From NCBI GenBank assembly GCA_002721775.1, contig PBLM01000016.1:3496-24539 (forward strand): 21,044 nt of DNA, written 5' to 3'. Within the stretch, counting starts at the first letter, position 1. Each line of letters opens with the position of its first letter. The DNA comes from Rhodospirillaceae bacterium (GTDB taxonomy: Bacteria > Pseudomonadota > Alphaproteobacteria > Puniceispirillales > Puniceispirillaceae). Position numbers and translations under genes: made by a program. Below the pieces are notes generated by a model. That model was not told where the DNA came from, did not search any database, and saw only the letters and a program-made list of their open reading frames with translations. This document shows, piece after piece, positions 1 to 7,295 of the stretch.

Positions 1-858
1 ATGTCTCGGTATATTGACCCTGGTATTGCCGACCAACTGATGAGTGATGGCACTGACATCATGGGCGGTCAAGAGACAGTAGCCACTGTTCTTTTTTCAG
101 ATGTTCGAAGTTTCACCACTATAACAGAATCTCTTGGCGCTCAGGGTACTGTGGCTCTGCTAAACGAATATTTTGACATAATGGTTGATGCAATTACTGA
201 ACAAGGTGGCATGGTTGATAAATTTATCGGTGATGCAATTATGGCTGGCTTTGGAATTCCAATCGCTCATGAGGATGACGAGGACAGAAGTGTGAGAGCC
301 GGTATTAATATGATTAAAAGACTTTGGGATTGGAATTTAGAGCGGGAGAAAAAAGGACAGATGGCAATAGATATGGGCTTGGGAATCAACACAGATATGC
401 TCGTATCAGGAAATATAGGATCCTCAAAGCGGATGGATTACACCATGATTGGCGACGGCGTTAATCTAGCGGCAAGATTAGAAAGCGCTTGCAAGTCTTA
501 TTCAGCAAAAATTCTCATCAGTGACTTCACATACCAGAAATTGAAGGGCACATATCAAATTCGCTACATCGACGATGTAGTGGTAAAAGGAAAAACTGAA
601 CCCGTTGGAGTGCGAGAAGTACTTGACTTTCATTCCCTCGAGAGTTTCCCAAATCTGATGGACAACGTGAACTATTTTAATGAGGGAAGACGCAACTTTA
701 AGTCTGGTAACTGGGACACTGCAATCAAATCTTTTCAAGAGTGCTTAAAGTGTAATTCAAGTGACCAATTGTCAGAGACATACATTGAACGATGCAAAGT
801 GATGAAAAAGAAGAACCCAAAGGATTGGGATGGTATCTGGGTAATGACATCAAAATAA
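1..858 (+). CDS. Class III adenylate/guanylate cyclase, probably truncated at the window's left edge
   Basis: This protein makes cyclic AMP (less likely cGMP) from the nucleoside triphosphate. The catalytic domain spans about residues 25-190. Metal-binding Asp are seen in FSDVRSFT (D34) and GDAIMAGFG (D78). K74 and D146 (in MDYT) sit where adenine-selecting residues lie in adenylate cyclases. GDGVNLAARLE carries the Asn and Arg of the transition-state pair. Residues about 222-265 look like a TPR-type helical hairpin (FKSGNWDTAIKSF). The reading frame is open to base 1, and the opening MSRYIDPGIADQL resembles the linker that precedes the catalytic domain in larger cyclases with N-terminal sensor domains. 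The ATG at base 1 is therefore probably internal and the sensor part lies outside the window. It is convergent with the aldehyde dehydrogenase gene, 31 bp away, with no obvious hairpin between them. Adenylate specificity is an inference from the residues. Confidence 0.9.
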   Translation: MSRYIDPGIADQLMSDGTDIMGGQETVATVLFSDVRSFTTITESLGAQGTVALLNEYFDIMVDAITEQGGMVDKFIGDAIMAGFGIPIAHEDDEDRSVRAGINMIKRLWDWNLEREKKGQMAIDMGLGINTDMLVSGNIGSSKRMDYTMIGDGVNLAARLESACKSYSAKILISDFTYQKLKGTYQIRYIDDVVVKGKTEPVGVREVLDFHSLESFPNLMDNVNYFNEGRRNFKSGNWDTAIKSFQECLKCNSSDQLSETYIERCKVMKKKNPKDWDGIWVMTSK

Positions 859-889
859 ATACTACGTTTATTAAGTTTTCAAGTTCACG

Positions 890-2290
890 TCAGTTGAGCG
901 AAAAAACAGCCATCTTGGACTGGGTCATTTCTTCTATAGTATGAGGAATACCGCCCACACCAAGCCCCGAACTCTTCCTGCCAGCAAATGGCATCCAATC
1001 AACTCGGAATGCCGAATGGTCATTTATCATTATGGCTGAACCGTCGAGTCTATTAAACCCTTCCATAATTTCGGTGTAGTCATTTGAAAACACCGATGCT
1101 TGGAAAGCAAATGGAAGGCCATTAGCTTGGAGTATAGCATCATCCATACTCTTTTTTTCGTAAATGGAGATAACAGGGCCAAAGATTTCCTGTGTTGACA
1201 CTCGGCTGTTTTCTGGAGGGTTAAGAATAACGGTAGGGGCATAACATGAATCAGCTAACCTCTTCCCTCCACATAAAACCTGTGCGCCTGCATCAACGGC
1301 CTCGGCAACCCATTCCTCAACCCTGTCAACCTCTCTGTTTCTAATTAAAGGACCGCACTGCGTTTCAGCATAAATTGCATTTCCAACAACTAAGTTAGAA
1401 ACTTCATCCGCTATATTTGCCGCGAGCTCTTCGGTAGAAGCACCAAAGGAAAAAACACGTTGAACTGATACGCAGACCTGTCCGGAATGATAAAATCCAC
1501 CTTTGACTATGCTTGGCACGAAACGTTCTCTATCTGCTGAAGGACAAAAAATTACTGGAGCAACACCTCCATGTTCTAGAGCGACCCGTGTTCCTGGTGC
1601 TAGTAAAGAGCGTAACTTCCACCCTACAGCCGCCGACCCAATAAAGCTAAAAAAAGCAACTCTCTCATCAGTCACAAGCTTTTGTGCAACACTTACATCG
1701 CAGCAGACAAACTGAGCCCATTCAGAGCTCAGTCCTGCCTGATGTAATATTTCAATAAATGCCTCACAGCAAAGTGGCGTTTCGTCTGCCGGTTTCACTA
1801 TAACCGGATTGCCAGCGGCTACAGCTGGCGCCACCTGATGGACGATTAAATTTAATGGATGATTAAATGCAGAAACAGCGACCACAATCCCAATGGGTTC
1901 TCTGGTTGTAAACGCTATTTTACCGTCGCCAGTTGAAGTTAAATCCATAGGTATTTCTATGCCTGCATTATTTGCAATTTCAGCAGCACAAGTTTCTACC
2001 CCATCAATGGCGCGAACCACTTCCACTTTTGCATCAATTAAGGGCTTCCCTCCCTCCGAAGCAATAAGTAGGGCAAGCTCATCTGCTCTTCCTTTCATGA
2101 TTTCTGCAGTCTTTTTTAACACCGCTATTCTCTCATGCTTTGGGAGTCCTTTTTTATTTGCCTTATGTGTTTTTTCAGCAATAGCCAAAGCTGCATCCAC
2201 CTCACTTGCAGAGGATAGTTTTACTTCTCCTATTGGTGAACCATCAAAAGGATTGGTTACTTTTAATCGATGCTTCATTGAGTCCATCAT
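890..2290 (-). CDS. NAD(P)-dependent aldehyde dehydrogenase
   Basis: This enzyme oxidises an aldehyde to the acid (466 aa, a little short of the usual 470-500). The ALDH core is complete: oxyanion Asn in SAFNHPLNL (N143), cofactor-binding K166 in IVKPADETP, the FSFIGSAAVG nucleotide loop, general base E239 and nucleophile C273 in GQVCVSVQR. The motif around the general base reads LEHGGVAP where most relatives have LELGGxAP, a small deviation. The gene overlaps the end of the upstream ThDP enzyme gene (ATGATG over the TGA), so the two are very likely translationally coupled. This suggests it oxidises the aldehyde made by that enzyme, as in 2-keto-acid decarboxylase/aldehyde dehydrogenase pairs such as AruI/KauB. 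The lactaldehyde/sulfolactaldehyde/semialdehyde-type subfamily looks closest, but the substrate cannot be read from sequence. Starts at 2290 and 2287 (adjacent ATGs) are equally possible. Confidence 0.93.
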   Translation of the reverse strand: MMDSMKHRLKVTNPFDGSPIGEVKLSSASEVDAALAIAEKTHKANKKGLPKHERIAVLKKTAEIMKGRADELALLIASEGGKPLIDAKVEVVRAIDGVETCAAEIANNAGIEIPMDLTSTGDGKIAFTTREPIGIVVAVSAFNHPLNLIVHQVAPAVAAGNPVIVKPADETPLCCEAFIEILHQAGLSSEWAQFVCCDVSVAQKLVTDERVAFFSFIGSAAVGWKLRSLLAPGTRVALEHGGVAPVIFCPSADRERFVPSIVKGGFYHSGQVCVSVQRVFSFGASTEELAANIADEVSNLVVGNAIYAETQCGPLIRNREVDRVEEWVAEAVDAGAQVLCGGKRLADSCYAPTVILNPPENSRVSTQEIFGPVISIYEKKSMDDAILQANGLPFAFQASVFSNDYTEIMEGFNRLDGSAIMINDHSAFRVDWMPFAGRKSSGLGVGGIPHTIEEMTQSKMAVFSLN

Positions 2291-3933
2291 ACAATTGGCT
2301 CGTGATCTCTTAAATCAGTGATCAACTCTTTTACGTTTTGTGAATAATCAACTGGCAAATCAACGACATGCACACCGCCTTCTCTGTAGGCTCTATCTAT
2401 CGTCTCGACGAAACCAGTTACGCTTGAAATGCGATGTCCGTGAGCTCCGTATGCCTCAGCATATTTTACAAAATCTGGGTTTTTATACTCTAGGCCCCAA
2501 TCCTTAAACCCAACCCCTGCCTGCTTCCAACGAATCATTCCGTAAGAGCTGTCATTCAGAATTAAAACAACTAGATTTAAATCTAATCTGACAGCTGTTT
2601 CCAATTCCTGACTATTCATCATAAAGCCACCATCACCACAAATGGACATCACTTTGCGGTTTGGATGTATCATAGCGGCAAGCATTGCAGAGGGTAATCC
2701 CGCTCCCATAGTTGCTAGGGCATTATCTAACAGGATTGTGTTGGGCTGAAATGCCAAATAGTTTCTAGCAAACCAAATTTTGTAAACGCCATTATCAAGT
2801 GCGATAATATCATGATATCCCATCAAATTTCGAATTTCCGACACAATGTGTTGTGGCCGCATTGGAAATGCTGGCTCGTCATCAAGTCGATAGATTTCCC
2901 TTTTGACGTTATCCCTGACTTTTTCAAAATCCCTTAAGTCCAAGTCAAGCTTTGACCCCAAAGCGTCTGCCAATGCATCAACAGACAGGGCGATGTCACC
3001 AACAACTTCTATTTGTGGAAAATAAACTTGATCCACTTGAGCTGATTTGTAATTTATGTGGATGACCTTTGCGCCATTATGTTCCATGAAAAAGGGTGGT
3101 TTTTCTACAACATCATGGCCAATATTTATTATTAAGTCAGCTTCTTTGATGTAATCGTGCAAATAATCTTTATCTGAAAGCGCTGCAGTCCCTAGGAAAT
3201 AATCCGAACTCTCATCAACAACGCCCTTTCCCATTTGTGTATTACAGAACGGTATTCCAATCGCACCTATGAATTCAGAAATGGCTCGGCGAGCTTCCTT
3301 TCGATTTGCTCCAGCACCTATCATTAATAATGGGTATTTTGCATCTTTAATTGAATTTGCCGCAGCGTTGATTACCTCTTTACCTGCTACCGCATAAAAC
3401 CTCTCGTGTGGAGGAATTAAATCCACCACATCCGATTTCTCTTCTGCAATGTCTTCGGGCAACTCAAGCAGTACAGGACCAGGCTTTTCTTCCTCAGCGA
3501 CGCGAAAGGCCTCTCTCACTAGTGACGGAATTGTATTACCGTTGACAATTTGCTTAGTCATTTTGCATATAGGCGCGAACAAATGAACAACGTCCACTAT
3601 CTGAAATTGACCCTGCTTGGACTTTTTTATCGGTTTCTGGCCAGTAATCATTACAAGAGGGAAACCTCCAAGAAACCCATAGGCCGCGGGTGTTGTGAAA
3701 TTTGTTGCGCCAGGCCCTAATGTGGCAAGACATACTCCAGCTTTTCCAGTAAGTCTACCGTAGGTTGCAGCCATGAATGCAGCGCCTTGTTCATGTCTTG
3801 TAAGGATTAGTTTGATCTTTTTGGATTTTCGGAGAGATTCCAAAATATCTAAATTTTCTTCTCCAGGAATTCCAAAAATATACTCGACGCCTTCATTCTC
3901 TAGAGCTTGTATAAACAAATCTGACGCTTTCAT
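2287..3933 (-). CDS. ThDP-dependent enzyme, acetolactate synthase/2-keto-acid decarboxylase type
   Basis: This is a 548-aa member of the acetolactate synthase-like thiamine diphosphate (ThDP) superfamily. It has an N-terminal PYR domain with the catalytic Glu in LTRHEQGAAF (E48), a central domain at about 190-330, and a C-terminal PP domain whose ThDP/Mg motif runs from GDGG (433-436) to NDSS (N460). The ATG at 3933 is preferred over an in-frame upstream codon at 3966. It has a GGGAG ribosome site 7 nt upstream, and the conserved family start MKASDLF begins there. The GIPGEENLD stretch is typical of proteins named acetolactate synthase large subunit that pair with an aldehyde dehydrogenase. 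No regulatory small subunit gene adjoins it, which argues for a catabolic decarboxylase or carboligase rather than branched-chain amino acid synthesis. It shares its opening pattern (MKAS...EGVE.IF) with the second ThDP enzyme at 8179-9789. Confidence 0.88.
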   Translation of the reverse strand: MKASDLFIQALENEGVEYIFGIPGEENLDILESLRKSKKIKLILTRHEQGAAFMAATYGRLTGKAGVCLATLGPGATNFTTPAAYGFLGGFPLVMITGQKPIKKSKQGQFQIVDVVHLFAPICKMTKQIVNGNTIPSLVREAFRVAEEEKPGPVLLELPEDIAEEKSDVVDLIPPHERFYAVAGKEVINAAANSIKDAKYPLLMIGAGANRKEARRAISEFIGAIGIPFCNTQMGKGVVDESSDYFLGTAALSDKDYLHDYIKEADLIINIGHDVVEKPPFFMEHNGAKVIHINYKSAQVDQVYFPQIEVVGDIALSVDALADALGSKLDLDLRDFEKVRDNVKREIYRLDDEPAFPMRPQHIVSEIRNLMGYHDIIALDNGVYKIWFARNYLAFQPNTILLDNALATMGAGLPSAMLAAMIHPNRKVMSICGDGGFMMNSQELETAVRLDLNLVVLILNDSSYGMIRWKQAGVGFKDWGLEYKNPDFVKYAEAYGAHGHRISSVTGFVETIDRAYREGGVHVVDLPVDYSQNVKELITDLRDHEPIV

Positions 3934-3975
3934 AATAGCTCCCGCACCATTTTCTAAAAGTAGCAACTCCGTAAG

Positions 3976-4004
3976 ATCCTAAACTTTCCTTGTTTCAATT
4001 TCAA
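3976..4004 (-). promoter_or_regulatory. Possible sigma-70-type promoter for the ThDP enzyme/aldehyde dehydrogenase pair
   Basis: On the minus strand a TTGAAA box (4004-3999) is followed after 17 bp by TAGGAT (3981-3976). This matches the -35/-10 consensus reasonably well, with ideal spacing. It lies about 40 nt upstream of the ATG at 3933, inside the only sizeable gap (208 bp) in this part of the minus-strand run. The sequence is AT-rich, so chance matches are common and the call is weak. Confidence 0.3.
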
Positions 4005-4116
4005 AATTTTTCTAGTTAAACCTAAAGTGGCAACATTTTGTATTGAAAACTTTATATCGCCATTTCCGCGAAAGAACTATTCAAGAAAAATAAGACAGAT
4101 TTATCTAGCCCGACTC

Positions 4117-4139
4117 GTAGTTTATTATAGTCAAACTAC
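4117..4139 (-). terminator. Short inverted repeat just after the epimerase stop; weak terminator or operator candidate
   Basis: GTAGTTT (4117-4123) and AAACTAC (4133-4139) form a 7-bp perfect stem around a 9-nt loop, 2 nt beyond the stop codon at 4142. The stem is AT-rich and no U-tract follows on the minus strand. It would be a poor intrinsic terminator and could equally be a protein-binding dyad or chance. Confidence 0.25.
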
Positions 4140-4141
4140 TA

Positions 4142-5029
4142 TTACGTCTGTTCACGCCAATCGTGCTGCGGTGCAAAACCTAAAAGGTTTTTAATTTTTT
4201 CGTTAGAAAACAAACACTCGTACGGATGAATATCTCTTTTTAAAGGAACTTCGGGATAAAATCTCTTTCGGATATCTTCTGTCGTCAGATTTACTGAATT
4301 TTGGTCATTAGAAACATTAAAAACCTCATAACCCAAACCGTCCTTCGATATACATAAATCAACAGCCTGGCCCAAATCACGAGCATCTATGTAATTAAAA
4401 GCATTCGGCAATCTAACTTTAGGATTATTGCAAAAATCCTCAAAAAGGTCATATTCATCTGGCTCCACAACGTTCCCTATGCGCAATCCATAAATATCAG
4501 TGCCTGTCCGGCGCTGGAACGCTTTGGCAGTTTCTTCATTGACGACCTTGGACATTGCATAACTGTCCATTGGGCGAGTCTCATCCTCTTCAAGAATCGG
4601 AAGAGATAAAGGTGCAGGCTTGTCGTGCGAAAAACAGAGACCATAGACAGTTTCAGATGAAGCAAAAATTATCTTCTTAATGCCAAGCTTAACTGCAGCT
4701 TCAAGGACATTGTAAGTTCCCATTACATTAACTTTATAAGTTTCGATGTCACTTGCCTGCAGTATTCGTGGTATTGCAGCGAAATGAACAACAGCATCAT
4801 AACCCAATGGCGTTTGTCGCTGCCTTAATTCATTCCTGTCCATATGCGCTGACATAGAAGAGAAAACTTGTGCAGAGTCAGTAACATCAACCTTCAGATA
4901 ATCCAGACCTTCCTGATTTACTTTTGTAATATCAGCGTTAAGAACTCTATGGCCTTTTTGAATTAGATAGTTAGCGGCATGCTTTCCTGCTTTACCACTT
5001 GCGCCTGTGAAATAAACTCGTTTTCTCAT
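4142..5029 (-). CDS. NAD-dependent epimerase/dehydratase (extended SDR)
   Basis: This 295-aa extended short-chain dehydrogenase binds NAD through TGASGKAGKH (residues 8-17), with an acidic D33 at the end of the second strand favouring NAD over NADP. The catalytic YxxxK is present as YAMSK (Y157, K161), preceded by ASSETVYG, the usual active-site strand of sugar-nucleotide or sugar epimerases and dehydrogenases. The start has a GGAGC site 7 nt upstream. A likely job is redox or epimerisation of a free sugar, sugar acid or sugar nucleotide. Relatives include uronate dehydrogenase and UDP-glucose 4-epimerase types. It lies at the promoter-distal end of the long minus-strand block, 69 bp after the small Cys4 gene. 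The exact substrate is unknown. The 12-residue gap region (58-75) is rich in charged residues and poorly conserved in appearance. Confidence 0.85.
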   Translation of the reverse strand: MRKRVYFTGASGKAGKHAANYLIQKGHRVLNADITKVNQEGLDYLKVDVTDSAQVFSSMSAHMDRNELRQRQTPLGYDAVVHFAAIPRILQASDIETYKVNVMGTYNVLEAAVKLGIKKIIFASSETVYGLCFSHDKPAPLSLPILEEDETRPMDSYAMSKVVNEETAKAFQRRTGTDIYGLRIGNVVEPDEYDLFEDFCNNPKVRLPNAFNYIDARDLGQAVDLCISKDGLGYEVFNVSNDQNSVNLTTEDIRKRFYPEVPLKRDIHPYECLFSNEKIKNLLGFAPQHDWREQT

Positions 5030-5098
5030 ATTTTTGCTCCAAAAAAGTAACTAAAACCTAAGGAAACTTGTAGGAACACATTCAAAAGCCAATGAAAA

Positions 5099-5323
5099 TC
5101 ATACTATTTTCAATGTTAAATGAGGTTCGGCTTTTGAGGACAGAAATTTTGTCCAATCTGTCTTGTTCATAATTTCTGACCTGCCGTTTCTCGTAGCATA
5201 TCTGCATAACGAGTTCAGGCAGATTTCTTCTTTATAAGGCAGGCTAGCATCTTCGTATTTCCAGCTAGTATATCCACAACTGTTACAGGTTCCGTTTTCT
5301 TGTCTGTTTATGTCGTAAATCAT
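5099..5323 (-). CDS. Small Cys4 (zinc-ribbon-like) protein of unknown function
   Basis: This 74-aa protein is not recognised. It has two cysteine pairs, CNSC near residue 13 and CLNSLC near residue 35, an arrangement compatible with one zinc site. There is no signal peptide or membrane segment. The gene overlaps the upstream small lipoprotein gene by 4 bp (ATGA), which supports a real, translationally coupled gene rather than a chance frame. It sits among small accessory genes between the monooxygenase-like proteins and the epimerase, so a shared accessory role is possible but unproven. Confidence 0.55.
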   Translation of the reverse strand: MIYDINRQENGTCNSCGYTSWKYEDASLPYKEEICLNSLCRYATRNGRSEIMNKTDWTKFLSSKAEPHLTLKIV

Positions 5324-5532
5324 TTCACACCACCACAGTACTCAAATCCATTTTTCCATCCGCTCTGATAGTGAATATCACCCATTTTATTTTTTACCTC
5401 AGGTAGAGAAAGAGAGGCCGCTATTTTGGATTTGCACCCGTCCACATAGCCCCTATTGAGACTAGCGCTTTCCTTAGAAACGGTTGCGCAGCATGACATC
5501 AATAACATTATACTGACGAGCAAAACTCGCAT
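5320..5532 (-). CDS. Small secreted lipoprotein candidate
   Basis: This 70-aa protein starts with a hydrophobic segment (VLLVSIMLLMSCC) that ends in a lipobox-like LMSC, so it may be lipid-anchored in the periplasm. The short mature part has two further cysteines and a pattern of the form GYVDGC ... Y..GW..GF.YC, which suggests a disulfide-bonded mini-domain. The ATG overlaps the stop of the upstream YdhR-like gene (TGATG) and its own stop overlaps the next start. It is therefore part of a tightly packed run. Function is unknown. Confidence 0.6.
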   Translation of the reverse strand: MRVLLVSIMLLMSCCATVSKESASLNRGYVDGCKSKIAASLSLPEVKNKMGDIHYQSGWKNGFEYCGGVK

Positions 5533-5840
5533 CAGGCTAAAATTTTCCCAGCTACGTTGTCAACGATTACCGGATTTTCGAAATATTCAATATCAGGTTT
5601 TGAATATCTGTTTGTTAGCCATTCAATTCTGGCATCGTCAAACCAATTGTCAGCATCCAGCCTGCTCTCAAAACAATAGATGCCACCACCAATCGACTTA
5701 TCCAAGTCACATATGTAGTTTTTGCGAATTAGTCCCTTTGTATCCCGGTACATAGGGGCCGTTTCTTCGAATTTTTCCTTTAGTTTATCAAGGTCTAGGT
5801 CATTCGATATTTGGAAGGTCACTTTCACAATAATCAACAT
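5532..5840 (-). CDS. YdhR-like putative monooxygenase (dimeric alpha/beta barrel)
   Basis: This small ferredoxin-fold protein (102 aa from the ATG at 5840) resembles the YdhR/putative mono-oxygenase family. Recognisable family features are a LIIVKVTF first strand, KFEETAPMYRD..GLIRKNYICD, GGGIYCFES in the middle and a YFENPVIVDN ending. The start at 5840 has a GGAGG box immediately upstream, and the family similarity begins there. An ATG 24 bp further upstream gives a poorly fitting extension. YdhR-type proteins are structurally like quinol/antibiotic monooxygenases, but most have no proven activity. It is followed at once by the lipoprotein and Cys4 genes and preceded by a second ferredoxin-fold protein. 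Confidence 0.75.
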   Translation of the reverse strand: MLIIVKVTFQISNDLDLDKLKEKFEETAPMYRDTKGLIRKNYICDLDKSIGGGIYCFESRLDADNWFDDARIEWLTNRYSKPDIEYFENPVIVDNVAGKILA

Positions 5841-5898
5841 AAGCCTCCGTGAATTTTCATTCAAATTTAGATATAGTCCTTTGCAAGCCCGTCTGCTT

Positions 5899-6216
5899 TT
5901 AAGTCTTCTTCTCGAGGATATTTAGGATATCATCACTGGAATATTTAACTCTGGCCATCCCGCCGGACATAGATATTTTGACTCCCATATCCTGAAGTTG
6001 GACAAACAGAGATTGATGAGCATTATGAACTCTTTCTGAGTCAGATTTGCTTCTCCATAAATTTATAAAAAATAATGTGGTTTCATCAATATCTACAAAT
6101 TGGGTTAGGAGCAGCCCCTCAGCAAAAAATCCATCGACTATCGAAACAAATTTATCCCTCATAGCTTCTTTAGCCAGCTGATTCGGGAACTTGAGAGTAT
6201 GTATTCGCGTAAACAT
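5899..6216 (-). CDS. Small antibiotic-monooxygenase-like (ABM-fold) protein
   Basis: This 105-aa protein has the strand-helix-strand pattern of the dimeric alpha/beta-barrel (ABM) superfamily. There is an N-terminal strand TRIHTLKF, a helix at about 13-28, a TLFFINLWRSKSDSE strand and turn that is typical of these folds, and a helix ending at VQLQDMG. A clean GGAGG site lies 7 nt before the ATG. It could be a monooxygenase, a heme-binding protein or a small isomerase; no catalytic residue is diagnostic. It lies 52 bp after the aldolase gene and 58 bp before the YdhR-like gene, so the two small barrels probably belong to the same transcript. Confidence 0.65.
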   Translation of the reverse strand: MFTRIHTLKFPNQLAKEAMRDKFVSIVDGFFAEGLLLTQFVDIDETTLFFINLWRSKSDSERVHNAHQSLFVQLQDMGVKISMSGGMARVKYSSDDILNILEKKT

Positions 6217-6268
6217 TCAACAACCTCCTCAGTCGATGGAATTATTATTCGAAGTATGGTTTTTGAAC

Positions 6269-7294
6269 TTATATCGAGTCGTAATACTCCATGAATGAAA
6301 AATCTTTGGGGCTCAAGGCAGCGCCTCCGTCCCCGTAGCACTGATGTGACGTCCAACTCATCGCTTTTTTGTCCGCTAACTCGGAAATTTGTTTAAGGTA
6401 TGAAAAACCATCTGATGAAAGACCGTCAATGATTTCTTGCCAATCCGGATATGCTGAAAATGATTCCTGCCAAATTGCACGACCTGCTAAAAAACCTGAT
6501 GCGCCCGCTTGGAATGCATGCAGAAGTATAGTTTGAAAGTTTTCTTTTGCAGCCCCAGCAGATAGCATAACCCAGGGCCTCCCTGCTAATCTACCCATCT
6601 CATTAAATAATTCTTGAACGTTTCTTGAGCTATTTATCATGTCAGCATTGACTGGACTTTCAAGTTTGAACAGATCAACACCATATTCTTGCTTTGCAAA
6701 CTCTTCAATAGAAGCTAATACGAAGTCACTGTTCTTTTCTTTCATCTCAACATAACCATGTGATTTAGTTGCCTCAACTGCTAAAGGGTATAATAGTAAT
6801 TCGAGAAGGAAAGGAATATCAAAACGTTGACATTCCTCGCCAATTCTTTTGACATAATCCTGTTGAAAGACAATATTTTCCGGTGAAGCGTCTGGCCTAT
6901 ACCAAACAAGAACTTTAACAGCATCTCCACCAAGGCGTTTAATTTTGTTCACAGTCCAATTGTCAATGTCTTTTGAAAATCTACCCGCACTGGACTCTGA
7001 AAACACTGAATCCTCCAACGTCACAATAAGACCTTTATCGCTAGACAGCTTGTCAAATGCAGCAGGTATGCCATAGTACGGGTCTAATAAAACAGCAGAG
7101 CTTGCATCCTGAAGTTGTGTTACAATTTGTGCTTTGAATTTCGCAACTTCGCCCCAAGGGGCCTCTGCTAAACCAAGTTGTTTAGCAATGGGACCTGTAA
7201 TTGGTGGGCGTTGGTCAGCCGCAACCATTTTAAAAAGACCTTTGTCGTCAGACATCCGACGCATACCAAGAAGCTTTCCTGGGGTCAATTGCAT
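6269..7294 (-). CDS. LacD/YihT-type class I sugar-phosphate aldolase
   Basis: This 341-aa aldolase is of the tagatose-1,6-bisphosphate aldolase (LacD) family, which also contains the sulfofructose-1-phosphate aldolase YihT. Family landmarks are in order: AADQRPP (D27-Q28), ASSAVLLDPYYGIPA (64-78), the lysine strand GGDAVKVLVWY (K127), PFLLELL with E165, the Schiff-base lysine in DLFKLESPV (K210), WVMLSAGA (241-248) and the phosphate-binding GASGFLAGRAIW (R272). All catalytic residues known from LacD appear present. Overall it reads closer to LacD than to YihT. A C-terminal tail of about 25 residues after AMSW exceeds both. It follows the PfkB kinase gene with one base between, so kinase and aldolase probably act in sequence, splitting a phosphorylated ketose into DHAP and an aldehyde. 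The start has GGAGT 7 nt upstream. Confidence 0.87.
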   Translation of the reverse strand: MQLTPGKLLGMRRMSDDKGLFKMVAADQRPPITGPIAKQLGLAEAPWGEVAKFKAQIVTQLQDASSAVLLDPYYGIPAAFDKLSSDKGLIVTLEDSVFSESSAGRFSKDIDNWTVNKIKRLGGDAVKVLVWYRPDASPENIVFQQDYVKRIGEECQRFDIPFLLELLLYPLAVEATKSHGYVEMKEKNSDFVLASIEEFAKQEYGVDLFKLESPVNADMINSSRNVQELFNEMGRLAGRPWVMLSAGAAKENFQTILLHAFQAGASGFLAGRAIWQESFSAYPDWQEIIDGLSSDGFSYLKQISELADKKAMSWTSHQCYGDGGAALSPKDFSFMEYYDSI

Positions 7295-7295
7295 G

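Noticed and set aside
1893..2321. 142-codon plus-strand frame opposite the aldehyde dehydrogenase
   Set aside because: Antisense shadow of a conserved gene with biased composition and no domain.
2287..3933. Calling the first ThDP enzyme biosynthetic acetolactate synthase (ilvB)
   Set aside because: No small regulatory subunit gene adjoins it and it is coupled to an aldehyde dehydrogenase, so a biosynthetic role is not supported.
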